DNA from: Anaerolineae bacterium
GTDB lineage: Bacteria; Chloroflexota; Anaerolineae; DUEN01
Direction: 5' to 3'
DNA: 7,794 nt
Assembly: GCA_021159845.1 (NCBI GenBank)
Contig: JAGHDS010000215.1
Location: 1-7,794 of the forward strand
How positions within the stretch are numbered: the stretch's first letter is position 1; each line of letters opens with the position of its first letter. Positions 1-6,802 of the stretch are shown here, piece after piece. The notes beneath the pieces were generated by a model that saw only the letters and a program-made list of their open reading frames with translations, ran no database searches and had not been told where the DNA came from. The translations under genes and the position numbers were made by a program.

Positions 1-51
1 GAGATAGCCCCATGAATCAAACGTCAACAAACATCCGATCCTGAAATCCGA

Positions 52-1461
52 ATGGGCGATAAGCTCGACGCGTTCCTGCTGGCCGTATTGCTCGTCGCGC
101 GGGTACGCATCGATACGCTCGCCGACCTCGTGCTGCCCACCCGCCATCAGGACGTCGCCCGACACCCCGTGCTGGGACACATCCTCTCCGAAAAAGGCAT
201 GAAACTGCTGGCTGACTGGCTCACCGATCCTCTATCATTGGTGTTGATCAGTATAGCATTTACAGGGCTCGTCGCCTACCTTCTGGTCGATCTTATGGCC
301 GACCGGCTGCGCCAGAGGACCGCTTATCGCATCAAGCTGGCCCTGATCTGGATCATCATCCTGGTCATCGTATTTGCCCCCACGGGCAAGCTCATCCTGC
401 TACGCAGGCAATCCGGCCCCGCCAGCTATACGCACGATGGTGGCGTCATCCAGACGGAAGCAGTCATCAAGTTCTTCCTCCAGGGCAAGAATCCTTACGT
501 AGAGAATTACCTGAATACGCCTATGGCCGAATGGGGCCTCGACTTTCGCACGGCCTTGTACCACTTCCCGTACCTGCCCTGGACCTTCGTCTTCTCCACT
601 CCGTTCTATCTGGTATCCCAAGCGATCATCGGATGGTACGACCAGAGGTTCGTGTACCTCCTGCTGTTCGCCCTGACGCTGGCGTTGGTCCCTAAACTGG
701 CAAGCCGCGCCCGAGATCGCCTGATCCTTGTCATGCTGCTTGGGCTTAACCCCATTATGGCGTCAGATGCGATCTTTGGCCAAAACGACTCTTTCATCCT
801 GGCCTGGATCGTACTCAGCCTCTGGCTATGGCAACGCGGTCGCACAGAGCCGGCTCAGAACCGCCGGTGGTGGTGGATTGCGTCCGCTGCATCCTATGGG
901 CTGGCATGTGCGTCCAAACCCACTGCCTGGTTCCTGGCCCCCTTCTACGCCCTGCTCCTGATCGATCAGGAAAGGATCACATGGGGCGATCTCCCCCGGC
1001 TGGCGGGCCGCATCCTGCGCCGAGCAGCACCAGGGCTGATCCTCTTTCTGCTACTCGTGTTACCCTACCTGCTGTGGAACCCGGCCGCCATGATAGACGA
1101 TGTATGGCGCTGGTCAAGCGGCACAGCCAAGACACCATACCAGATCCGAGGATGGGGATTGGCCAACTTTGTACTGGCCCTGGGACTGGTTGAAAGCCGA
1201 CTGAGCTACTGGCCATTCTGGATCCCCGAACTGATCATAGCTTTACCGATCCTGATCCTGACTCTCGCGCGGCAAATGCGACGCAACGAGCTCGCATCGG
1301 CCTGCTGGGGGTACGGTGCCTTGCTCCTCGGCTTCCTCTACGCGTCGCGTTTCCTCAACGAAAACTATCTGGGCTACATCCTGGCCTTTTTAGCGCTCGG
1401 CGCTTTCGCATCCCAACACACGCCCGGGCGTAATGCCGGCCCACAAAAAAGCCCATCCTAG
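52..1461 (+). CDS. GT87/DUF2029-like integral membrane glycosyltransferase
   Basis: This is a 469-residue polytopic membrane protein with about ten hydrophobic segments, for example near residues 61-81, 96-110, 199-213, 223-236, 247-260, 327-342, 392-406 and 436-453. The layout matches GT-C fold polyprenyl-phosphate-sugar-dependent glycosyltransferases. An Asp in YTHDGG (residue 129) lies in the loop after the second hydrophobic segment, where GT-C enzymes place the catalytic acid. It is followed by the typical QGKNPY (144-149), and FGQNDSF (242-248) and ASKPTAW (287-293) also fit GT87/DUF2029 proteins. The acceptor and sugar cannot be told; cell-envelope glycan or glycolipid synthesis is an inference. 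No good ribosome binding site precedes the ATG at 52. The hydrophobic core only begins after Met50, so translation from 199 is possible. The gene is convergent with plsY, and its last codons (from about residue 465) lie inside the minus-strand terminator. The family call is fairly sure; substrate is unknown. Confidence 0.8.
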   Translation: MGDKLDAFLLAVLLVARVRIDTLADLVLPTRHQDVARHPVLGHILSEKGMKLLADWLTDPLSLVLISIAFTGLVAYLLVDLMADRLRQRTAYRIKLALIWIIILVIVFAPTGKLILLRRQSGPASYTHDGGVIQTEAVIKFFLQGKNPYVENYLNTPMAEWGLDFRTALYHFPYLPWTFVFSTPFYLVSQAIIGWYDQRFVYLLLFALTLALVPKLASRARDRLILVMLLGLNPIMASDAIFGQNDSFILAWIVLSLWLWQRGRTEPAQNRRWWWIASAASYGLACASKPTAWFLAPFYALLLIDQERITWGDLPRLAGRILRRAAPGLILFLLLVLPYLLWNPAAMIDDVWRWSSGTAKTPYQIRGWGLANFVLALGLVESRLSYWPFWIPELIIALPILILTLARQMRRNELASACWGYGALLLGFLYASRFLNENYLGYILAFLALGAFASQHTPGRNAGPQKSPS

Positions 1462-1471
1462 CTGGACGGGC
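1445..1471 (-). terminator. Intrinsic terminator of the minus-strand gene run
   Basis: Read on the minus strand, GCCCGTCC (1471-1464), loop AGCTA and GGATGGGC (1458-1451) form an 8-bp stem with one G-U pair. Six T residues follow (1450-1445). In plus-strand RNA the same position is an A-C mismatch with the A tract on the wrong side, so the signal serves the minus strand. It lies 23 nt past the plsY stop and overlaps the last codons of the opposing gene. Confidence 0.85.
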
Positions 1472-1493
1472 TCAGCTCTCACCTACATATCGC

Positions 1494-2105
1494 CTACCAT
1501 AGCGTGATCCGCCGCTCATCGCCATGCAGGAGACGGCGAATGTTTGGCATGAGTGCCACCACGATAGCAGCCGCCGTGATGGAGGCAAAGACCGGGTGAG
1601 CGATCGGCGTAAGCCAGGGCGCTACTTCCCTCATCAGCAAGAGGATGATCAACCCGCCCAAGCCTATAGTCAATGTTCCCACCGAGGCGAATCGACTCAG
1701 GTACAGGCCCAAGATGGCCAACGGAGCCGTGAACAGCCCGGCGATGGGGTTCAGCGCCAACAACGCCGAGGCGGCCGTCATACCGCCAGCTCCCCCGCGC
1801 AACCCCAGGAAAATGCTCCAGTTATGCCCGACCACGGCCATCGCGCCAGCCAACGCGGCCCCGTACTCCCCGGTATGCAACACATATCGAGCCAGTAACA
1901 CGGCTACGGCCCCTTTCAATGCATCGCCCAACACCGTCACGATCGCCGGGCCAAGCCCCAAAGCGCGCCACACGTTCGTTCCCCCCGTCCTGCCACTACC
2001 ATGCTGACGGATATCGGTTCCGTGAACACGACCAACCACATACCCCACCGGCACCGACCCCAACAGATACCCAACCAGGGCCGATGCCAAAACTGGCAAC
2101 CACAT
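1494..2105 (-). CDS. plsY: Glycerol-3-phosphate acyltransferase PlsY
   Basis: This inner-membrane enzyme transfers the acyl group of acyl-phosphate to glycerol-3-phosphate, giving lysophosphatidic acid, the first step of phospholipid synthesis in most bacteria. The 203-residue product has the usual PlsY size and several membrane segments. Family motifs appear in order: GSVPVGYVVGR (16-26), GSGRTGGTN (36-44), GDALKG (60-65), GHNWSIFL (93-100) then GLRGGAGG (101-108), and the C-terminal NIRRLLHGDERRI. Two motifs deviate from the commonest form: GSGN is GSGR, and the Lys of GGKG is Ala. Either this is a lineage variant or a divergent paralogue. I chose Met at 2105 because AGGAGGG sits 6 nt upstream; an ATG at 2123 (six more residues) also has a GGAGG ahead of it. 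It is the last gene before the terminator. Confidence 0.88.
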   Translation of the reverse strand: MWLPVLASALVGYLLGSVPVGYVVGRVHGTDIRQHGSGRTGGTNVWRALGLGPAIVTVLGDALKGAVAVLLARYVLHTGEYGAALAGAMAVVGHNWSIFLGLRGGAGGMTAASALLALNPIAGLFTAPLAILGLYLSRFASVGTLTIGLGGLIILLLMREVAPWLTPIAHPVFASITAAAIVVALMPNIRRLLHGDERRITLW

Positions 2106-2111
2106 CCGAAA

Positions 2112-2118
2112 CCCTCCT
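2112..2118 (-). promoter_or_regulatory. Ribosome binding site of plsY
   Basis: AGGAGGG on the minus strand ends 6 nt before the ATG at 2105. This near-perfect Shine-Dalgarno lies inside the reading frame that would begin at the upstream ATG (2123), so it favours the shorter protein. Confidence 0.7.
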
Positions 2119-2184
2119 AACATTATGGGCTGCCTCCACAGCCCTCGAGATAAAGGTGGCCATCACAACCATATTGCCACACGA

Positions 2185-2205
2185 CGAACCGCCCCCCGCA
2201 GTTCG
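2185..2205 (-). other. RNA hairpin between the UroD-like gene and plsY
   Basis: On the minus strand CGAACTGC (2205-2198), loop GGGGG and GCGGTTCG (2192-2185) form an 8-bp stem with one U-G pair, 15 nt after the stop of the UroD-like gene. No T run follows, so it is not a standard terminator. It may protect or process the upstream mRNA end. The remaining bases of the 2106-2220 gap hold the plsY ribosome binding site; I see no convincing promoter there. Confidence 0.45.
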
Positions 2206-2220
2206 ACACTACGTATAACC

Positions 2221-3150
2221 CTACCCAGAGGATAAAGGTACGCCCAATCGCCGCGGCAAGCCCTCCACAGCCGCCCAGATCGCGTCCAATCGCTCCACCG
2301 TGGCGACATCTACGTCCTCCGTGATCCCATTACGCGTGCCCAGGATCGTCGGGATCCCCTTGGGGCCAGAATTCCACGCGTGAAGTTGCCGAATCAGCCA
2401 TTCCTCAGCCCCTGGAGCGGAGAGATAGGTCATATCCACCCCTCCCCATAAGCACAGATCCCGCCCAATCGAGGCGCGCACGTCTGCCAGGGCCATCCGA
2501 TCGCCCTCGCAAAACCCCTGCACTCCATCCACATCGGAGGTGGCGATCTCCCCTAACACAGGCGCCAGCGGCCCCGGGGCGCGCAGGAAGAGTAATAATC
2601 CTCTTTGATGCACAACCTGGGCTAATAAAGTCAGGAAGGGGAAATACGTCTGACGCAAACGATCCACTGGCCAGCGCACACCCTCGCGCCCGGCCAGCGG
2701 ATCACTCACCATCAAGGCATCAGCCCCAGCGCTGACCACCTGGTCAGCCAATTGCTGCAACTCCAGCACACCCTCTGCGAACAGGGAGGATATCTGAGAG
2801 GGCGACTGGGCGAAGCGCGCCAGGGCCACACTTCCACCCAATAACTTGACCACCCGGGCAAGCAGGCCAGAGGTCAACGCCACGACGAAGAGATCCGTCT
2901 CCCGCCGCCACTGCCGAACCCAGAAGAGGGCATCGTCCAGCGGTTGATCGGTGAAGGAGACCGTCACCACGTCATGCCCCAGCCGTCCCACGACAGCACG
3001 ACGCGCGGCCCACGGGACGGGAGCGTCTCCATCCAGGCCGATCAACTCCCGCACCAGGCGGTCTGAAACCCGGATCTCGCCAATAGGCGTGCGATCGACG
3101 GGATAGCCCGCCAGCAAATCCCACACCCGGTCACGCGGACGAACCGACAT
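2221..3150 (-). CDS. Uroporphyrinogen decarboxylase (URO-D)-fold protein, MtaA/MtbA-like but lacking zinc ligands
   Basis: This 309-residue protein has the layout of the URO-D family, which includes HemE and the methylcobalamin:CoM methyltransferases MtaA/MtbA. The N-terminus RPRDRVWDLLAGYPVDRTPIG (from residue 4) matches the family opening. Later come AGADALMVSDPLAG (141-153), DLCLWGGVDMTYL (231-243) and GTRNGITEDVDVATV (271-285). The HemE substrate-binding segment AGRYLPEY is absent. The HxCG zinc motif of the methyltransferases aligns with RAPG (190-193), and the C-terminal Cys region reads GTRNG. Classical activity as either enzyme is therefore doubtful. The ATG at 3150 starts 10 nt after the stop of the methyltransferase gene; an earlier in-frame ATG at 3264 would overlap it by over 100 nt and adds a low-complexity Arg/Ser-rich tail. 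Fold is likely; function is unknown. The tight spacing suggests it works with its upstream neighbour. Confidence 0.75.
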   Translation of the reverse strand: MSVRPRDRVWDLLAGYPVDRTPIGEIRVSDRLVRELIGLDGDAPVPWAARRAVVGRLGHDVVTVSFTDQPLDDALFWVRQWRRETDLFVVALTSGLLARVVKLLGGSVALARFAQSPSQISSLFAEGVLELQQLADQVVSAGADALMVSDPLAGREGVRWPVDRLRQTYFPFLTLLAQVVHQRGLLLFLRAPGPLAPVLGEIATSDVDGVQGFCEGDRMALADVRASIGRDLCLWGGVDMTYLSAPGAEEWLIRQLHAWNSGPKGIPTILGTRNGITEDVDVATVERLDAIWAAVEGLPRRLGVPLSSG

Positions 3151-3160
3151 CAGGCACGGC

Positions 3161-4042
3161 TCAGGTTTCACGAAGCGCCCGGACGATCGCACGGATGTGC
3201 TCGGGGGTCGTGCCACAGCACCCGCCGATGATCTTGAACCCCTCAGCCGCCCATTGCCGGGCATAGTCGGCCAGCGCCTCGGGGGTTAGATCATAAACCG
3301 GTCGATCTCCTTCCATCCGCGGTAGTCCAGCGTTTGGCTTGACGATTGTGGGGATCTCTGGCGCCAGTTCGTGCATGATGCGCGCGGCCGTCGCCGTCTC
3401 CTCCACCTCGCGTCCACAGTTCGCTCCCATCGCCGTCACGTCCAACGATCGGAGCAACTCGGCCGCATCCTCGGGACGAACCCCCATCATCGTGCGGCCA
3501 CCGCTATCGAAGCTCATCGTCGCGAAGATCGGCTTATCGGGATCCGCCCGGCGAGCGCCTTCCACGGCAGCCCGGATCTCCTCCAAAGCGCTCATCGTCT
3601 CGATTTGGAAGAGGTCGACGCCAGCCTGAGCCAACGCGGTCGCCTGCCGCTGGAAGATCTCCACGGCCTCGCTAAAGGAAAGCGTGCCCAACGGCGCCAT
3701 CAGCTCGCCTGTCGGCCCGATATCCCCCGCGACGAAGGCTCGCCCATCCGCAACCTCACGCGCCAGCTCCGCCGCCCGACGGTTCACCTCATCGGCGTGA
3801 TCCGCCAGCCCCTCGCGAGCCAGGCGAGGCAACGATCCACCAAACGTACAGGTCAGGAGGATCTCCGCCCCAGCCTCGAGATAAGCCCGATGCAGTTTGG
3901 TGATCTCCTCAGGGCGTTCCCACACCCAGCGCTCCGGCGCCGTGCCAACGGGCAATCCAGCACTCTGCAACATCGTCCCCGTAGCACCGTCCGCCACGAT
4001 CACGCCCGGCGCCTGTAATCGCTCTAATAGATACTGCGACAT
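3161..4042 (-). CDS. Homocysteine S-methyltransferase-domain protein (MetH N-terminal module / MmuM-like)
   Basis: This 293-residue TIM-barrel protein is the size of a single homocysteine methyltransferase domain. It would transfer a methyl group to homocysteine, giving methionine, in the cytoplasm. DGATGTML (18-25) is the family's N-terminal signature. The three zinc ligands that activate the homocysteine thiol are all present: Cys209 in GANCG, and Cys275-Cys276 in GGCCGTTPEHI. FVAGDIGPTGELMAPLG (103-119) is also typical of the MetH-type branch. No cobalamin-binding, methyl-tetrahydrofolate-binding or reactivation domain is attached, so the methyl donor is unclear: S-methylmethionine/SAM, or a separate corrinoid protein. 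GAGGG ends 5 nt before the ATG. The gene lies 55 nt after the ABC ATPase and 10 nt before the UroD-like gene, consistent with cotranscription. The domain call is secure; the donor is not. Confidence 0.9.
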   Translation of the reverse strand: MSQYLLERLQAPGVIVADGATGTMLQSAGLPVGTAPERWVWERPEEITKLHRAYLEAGAEILLTCTFGGSLPRLAREGLADHADEVNRRAAELAREVADGRAFVAGDIGPTGELMAPLGTLSFSEAVEIFQRQATALAQAGVDLFQIETMSALEEIRAAVEGARRADPDKPIFATMSFDSGGRTMMGVRPEDAAELLRSLDVTAMGANCGREVEETATAARIMHELAPEIPTIVKPNAGLPRMEGDRPVYDLTPEALADYARQWAAEGFKIIGGCCGTTPEHIRAIVRALRET

Positions 4043-4097
4043 TTCTTCCCTCTTGACTGTTTTGACGCCTCAGGCTCAACCTATGAGCATCCCGGCT

Positions 4098-4824
<727 letters not shown>

Positions 4825-4835
<11 letters not shown>

Positions 4836-5658
4836 GGATGCTCCACCTCTTCTCAATCCACCGAACCAGCAAAGAGAGGAAAAGGGTCATCACCAGATAG
4901 AGCAACGCGACGGAATTATATCCTTCGAAGGCACGAAAAGTGCGCGAGATGTATAGTCGTCCCATCTGCAACAGGTCGGGGATCGCTAACACGGCCACGA
5001 GAGACGAATCCTTCAACATGGCGATGAAGTCATTACCAAGCGGCGGCAGGATCACCCGGATCGCCTGGGGTAACACAACATAGCGCATGGCCTGCATATA
5101 GGTCATACCCAGCGAGCGAGCAGCCTCCATCTGCCCGCGATGAATGGATTCGATGCCCGCCCGATACACCTCGGCCAGATAGGCACCATAGCCGATGGCC
5201 AATCCCAGAATCGCCTCCTGGATGTCCGTGAGCTTCACCGTGCCTCCAGTGGCATCCCGCAGCCGCGGGGAGATGACGAAGCCGGCGTAGAGCAAGATCA
5301 CGAGCATCGGGATACCGCGTATGATCTCCACATACAGCGTGGACACAGCGTAGAGCACGGGATTACGGGATACTCGCATAAGCCCAGCGATGAGTCCGAT
5401 AATGAGAGCTAGTCCATAAGCAGCAAAAGTAGCCTGCAAAGTAACCCGCAATCCAGGGACGATAAAGCGGATGACATCCCGATACTGAGGAGAGGTGAGT
5501 ACGGAAATGGCGACATAAACACCAACGACGACTACGATGGCCACCCACCACGGGAACTGTGACGCATCGAATCCCGTCCACAACCGCCGTCCTACCCAAG
5601 GCCGAGCGCCAAGCGTTTCGCCCGCACGCCCCTTTAACTCACCTGCGTTGGGCCCCAT
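4825..5658 (-). CDS. Polar amino acid ABC transporter permease (HisM/GlnP family)
   Basis: This 277-residue inner-membrane protein belongs to the His/Glu/Gln/Arg/opine permease family. An extended N-terminus (1-35, rich in Gly and Arg) precedes the first membrane segment (about 38-54). Segments follow near 72-94, 102-130, 148-166, 197-230 (partly) and 246-267. GLRVTLQATFAAYGLALIIG (69-88) is the conserved family opening. The ATPase-coupling EAA loop is EAARSLGMTYMQAMRYVVLP (178-197), with NDFIAMLKDSSL (209-220) after it. Only one permease is encoded, so a homodimer is likely. The ATG at 5658 has AGGAG 7 nt upstream, next to an RNA hairpin. Unusually, 279 nt separate it from the binding-protein gene. 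It overlaps the ATPase gene by 11 nt. Confidence 0.93.
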
Positions 5659-5665
5659 CCATCCA

Positions 5666-5688
5666 CTCCTCTCCAGCTATCTGGAGAA
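5666..5688 (-). promoter_or_regulatory. Hairpin abutting the permease ribosome binding site
   Basis: On the minus strand TTCTCCAG (5688-5681), loop ATAG and CTGGAGAG (5676-5669) form a 7-bp stem extended by one U-G pair. The Shine-Dalgarno AGGAG (5670-5666) begins in the 3' arm and sits 7 nt before the ATG at 5658. The stem could limit ribosome access or shield the 5' end of a processed permease mRNA; both are inferences. Confidence 0.5.
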
Positions 5689-5693
5689 AACGC

Positions 5694-5903
5694 AGGCAAA
5701 CGCGGCCGCCCCTTTCATCCATCATAGCTACTCAGCCTCTCCAACAACAGAACGCAGACGACGCTGATACACGCTGATTTCCGCTGATCTTTGTGAATCA
5801 TCGGCGTTTATCAGCGGATGATCTGCGGAATCAGCGTCTCCTATTTGCCCAAGGCTGAGCAGTTACCATCCATCAAAGGATGTCATAAGCGGCCGCGTTG
5901 CCT
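5694..5903. repeat. Nested imperfect inverted repeat, about 210 bp, MITE/REP-like
   Basis: The outer arms are AGGCAAACGCGGCCGC (5694-5709) and GCGGCCGCGTTGCCT (5889-5903), complementary over 15 bases with one extra A on the left. Further matching pairs lie inside in the right order: CATCC (5716-5720) with GGATG (5878-5882), CTCAGCC (5731-5737) with GGCTGAG (5853-5859), and the 29-bp inner arms 5760-5788 and 5810-5838. No ORF of merit lies within. No target-site duplication is evident at the ends. It fills most of the gap between the binding-protein and permease genes. It could be a degenerate non-autonomous element or a REP-type intergenic repeat. Confidence 0.6.
5751..5840. repeat. Core of 10-bp-period CGCTGAT repeats with dyad symmetry
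   Basis: From 5761 the sequence runs in 10-bp steps: ACGCTGATAC, ACGCTGATTT, CCGCTGATCT, a spacer of two further steps, then the reverse-complement set TCAGCGGATG, ATCTGCGGAA, TCAGCGTCTC (to 5840). AACGCAGACG at 5751-5760 looks like a worn extra unit. The left and right sets pair as the inner arms of the larger inverted repeat. Similar helically phased intergenic repeats occur in many bacterial genomes, from general knowledge; this one I could not compare. Confidence 0.6.
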
Positions 5904-5923
5904 ATCCGTCGACCGAATCAAAC

Positions 5924-5939
5924 GAGGCTACACAGCCTC
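5924..5939 (-). terminator. Weak terminator or attenuator hairpin at the binding-protein stop codon
   Basis: On the minus strand GAGGCT (5939-5934), loop GTGT and AGCCTC (5929-5924) form a 6-bp stem that includes part of the TGA stop (5940-5938). GTTTGATT follows, only a short T-rich run. It could cause partial termination or protect the 3' end of a binding-protein-only mRNA. Confidence 0.4.
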
Positions 5940-6738
5940 AGCTACCGAACCACTTCTGGTAGATCTTGTCATAAGTGCCGTCAGCCTTGATCTCCTCCAG
6001 CGCCTTGTTCAGCGCCTCTTTGATCTCCGGCTTGTTCTTGTTGACGGCGATCCCATACCACTCATCGGTGAAGGGCTTGCCCACGATCTTGGCCTTGATC
6101 TCAGGATTCGCCTTGATGATCGCGGCCGAAGTGGGCGCGTCATTGACGATAGCATCCACATCCCCATTGGCCAATGCCTGGAACGCCAGGGTGATCTCCT
6201 CATAGCGTTTCACCTGAGCGCCCTCGATCTTGGATGCTTCAATATCGCCTGTGGTCCCCAACTGCACGCCGATCCGCTTACCCTTCAGGTCCTCAACTCC
6301 TTTGATCTCATCATTAGAGGCCAGTACGGCGATGCTCTGTCCGGCGTTGAAATAGGGCTCCGTGAAATCCACGACCTTAGAGCGCTCATCGGTGATCGTC
6401 ACCGCCGAGCATACTACGTCGAACTCGCCAGATGCCAGGGCAGCAAAGATGCCGTCCCATTTGGTATTCACCAGCTCCACATCGTACCCGGCGCGCTCGG
6501 CCAGCGTCTTGATCAGATCCACGTCAAAGCCGACGATGTTCCCGGATTTATCCACGTACTCAAAGGGCGGATATTCCGCGTTCATGCCAACCTTGATCGT
6601 GACTTTGGCCGGCGCCTTCGTCGCCTGAGCTCCCGACTCCGCCGGGGCCACCGGTGTCGCCGGCGGGGCACACCCCGCAGCGACCAAGACCAGGATCAAT
6701 ACGAGCATGACGCTCCCCATCCAACGTGTCGTACGCAT
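5938..6738 (-). CDS. Polar amino acid ABC transporter substrate-binding lipoprotein
   Basis: This 266-residue protein captures an amino acid outside the membrane for the adjoining permease. A signal peptide with hydrophobic stretch 8-21 ends in LVAAGC, giving a lipid-anchored Cys23, followed by a Pro/Ala/Thr-rich linker to about residue 45. The mature domain is family 3 periplasmic-binding-like: AEYPPFEY (54-61), the signature GFDVDLIKTLAERAG (70-84), TITDERS with Arg119 expected to bind the substrate carboxylate, GTTGD (161-165), and VNDAP with Asp200 expected to contact the amino group. It ends GTYDKIYQKWF, as usual. I chose the ATG at 6738 because it begins a proper signal peptide after a strong ribosome binding site; an ATG at 6798 would add 20 residues that spoil it. 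The specific amino acid is undetermined. The gene follows the MBL gene by 64 nt. Confidence 0.93.
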   Translation of the reverse strand: MRTTRWMGSVMLVLILVLVAAGCAPPATPVAPAESGAQATKAPAKVTIKVGMNAEYPPFEYVDKSGNIVGFDVDLIKTLAERAGYDVELVNTKWDGIFAALASGEFDVVCSAVTITDERSKVVDFTEPYFNAGQSIAVLASNDEIKGVEDLKGKRIGVQLGTTGDIEASKIEGAQVKRYEEITLAFQALANGDVDAIVNDAPTSAAIIKANPEIKAKIVGKPFTDEWYGIAVNKNKPEIKEALNKALEEIKADGTYDKIYQKWFGS

Positions 6739-6740
6739 GA

Positions 6741-6754
6741 CCTCCACTCCTCCT
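6741..6754 (-). promoter_or_regulatory. Ribosome binding site of the substrate-binding protein
   Basis: AGGAGGAG (6754-6747) lies 8 nt before the ATG at 6738, with a second GGAGG (6745-6741) only 2 nt away. The purine-rich stretch fixes the start at 6738, and is the strongest such signal in the importer operon, fitting high expression of a binding protein. Confidence 0.65.
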
Positions 6755-6802
6755 AGTGGTATCTGAGCCCGAATCAGCCGGCAGGCTCCGACCGGCATCC
6801 GA

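Noticed and set aside
1..51. Possible tail of an upstream plus-strand gene (frames ending at 15 or 44)
   Set aside because: Too short to show any family signature, so neither frame can be supported. I see no promoter or ribosome binding site here either.
3151..3264. N-terminal extension of the UroD-like protein starting at an ATG at 3264
   Set aside because: It would lie entirely over the end of the methyltransferase gene. The added residues are low-complexity, and the family's N-terminus begins right after the ATG at 3150.
3371..4018. Plus-strand open frame of 215 codons opposite the homocysteine methyltransferase gene
   Set aside because: Antisense shadow with Arg/His-rich low-complexity product and no recognisable domain; the minus-strand gene has intact catalytic motifs.
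4061..4080. Small hairpin TTGACGCC/GGCTCAA between the ATPase and methyltransferase genes
   Set aside because: It needs a bulge, has a 3-nt loop and no T run, so it is probably chance; the ribosome binding site of the next gene follows closely.
5751..5840. CRISPR array
   Set aside because: The units are 10 bp with no unique spacers and half are in reverse orientation, so this is a phased inverted repeat, not a CRISPR.
5702..5896. Two GCGGCCGC octamers as cloning-vector NotI sites
   Set aside because: They fall in a natural inverted repeat that extends beyond the octamers on both sides, and no vector or adaptor sequence is adjacent.
5818..6756. A long plus-strand open frame of 312 codons opposite the binding-protein gene
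   Set aside because: It is the antisense shadow of a gene with clear family motifs. Its Leu/Asp/Arg-heavy composition is typical of reverse translations of GC-rich genes, and no start signal supports it.
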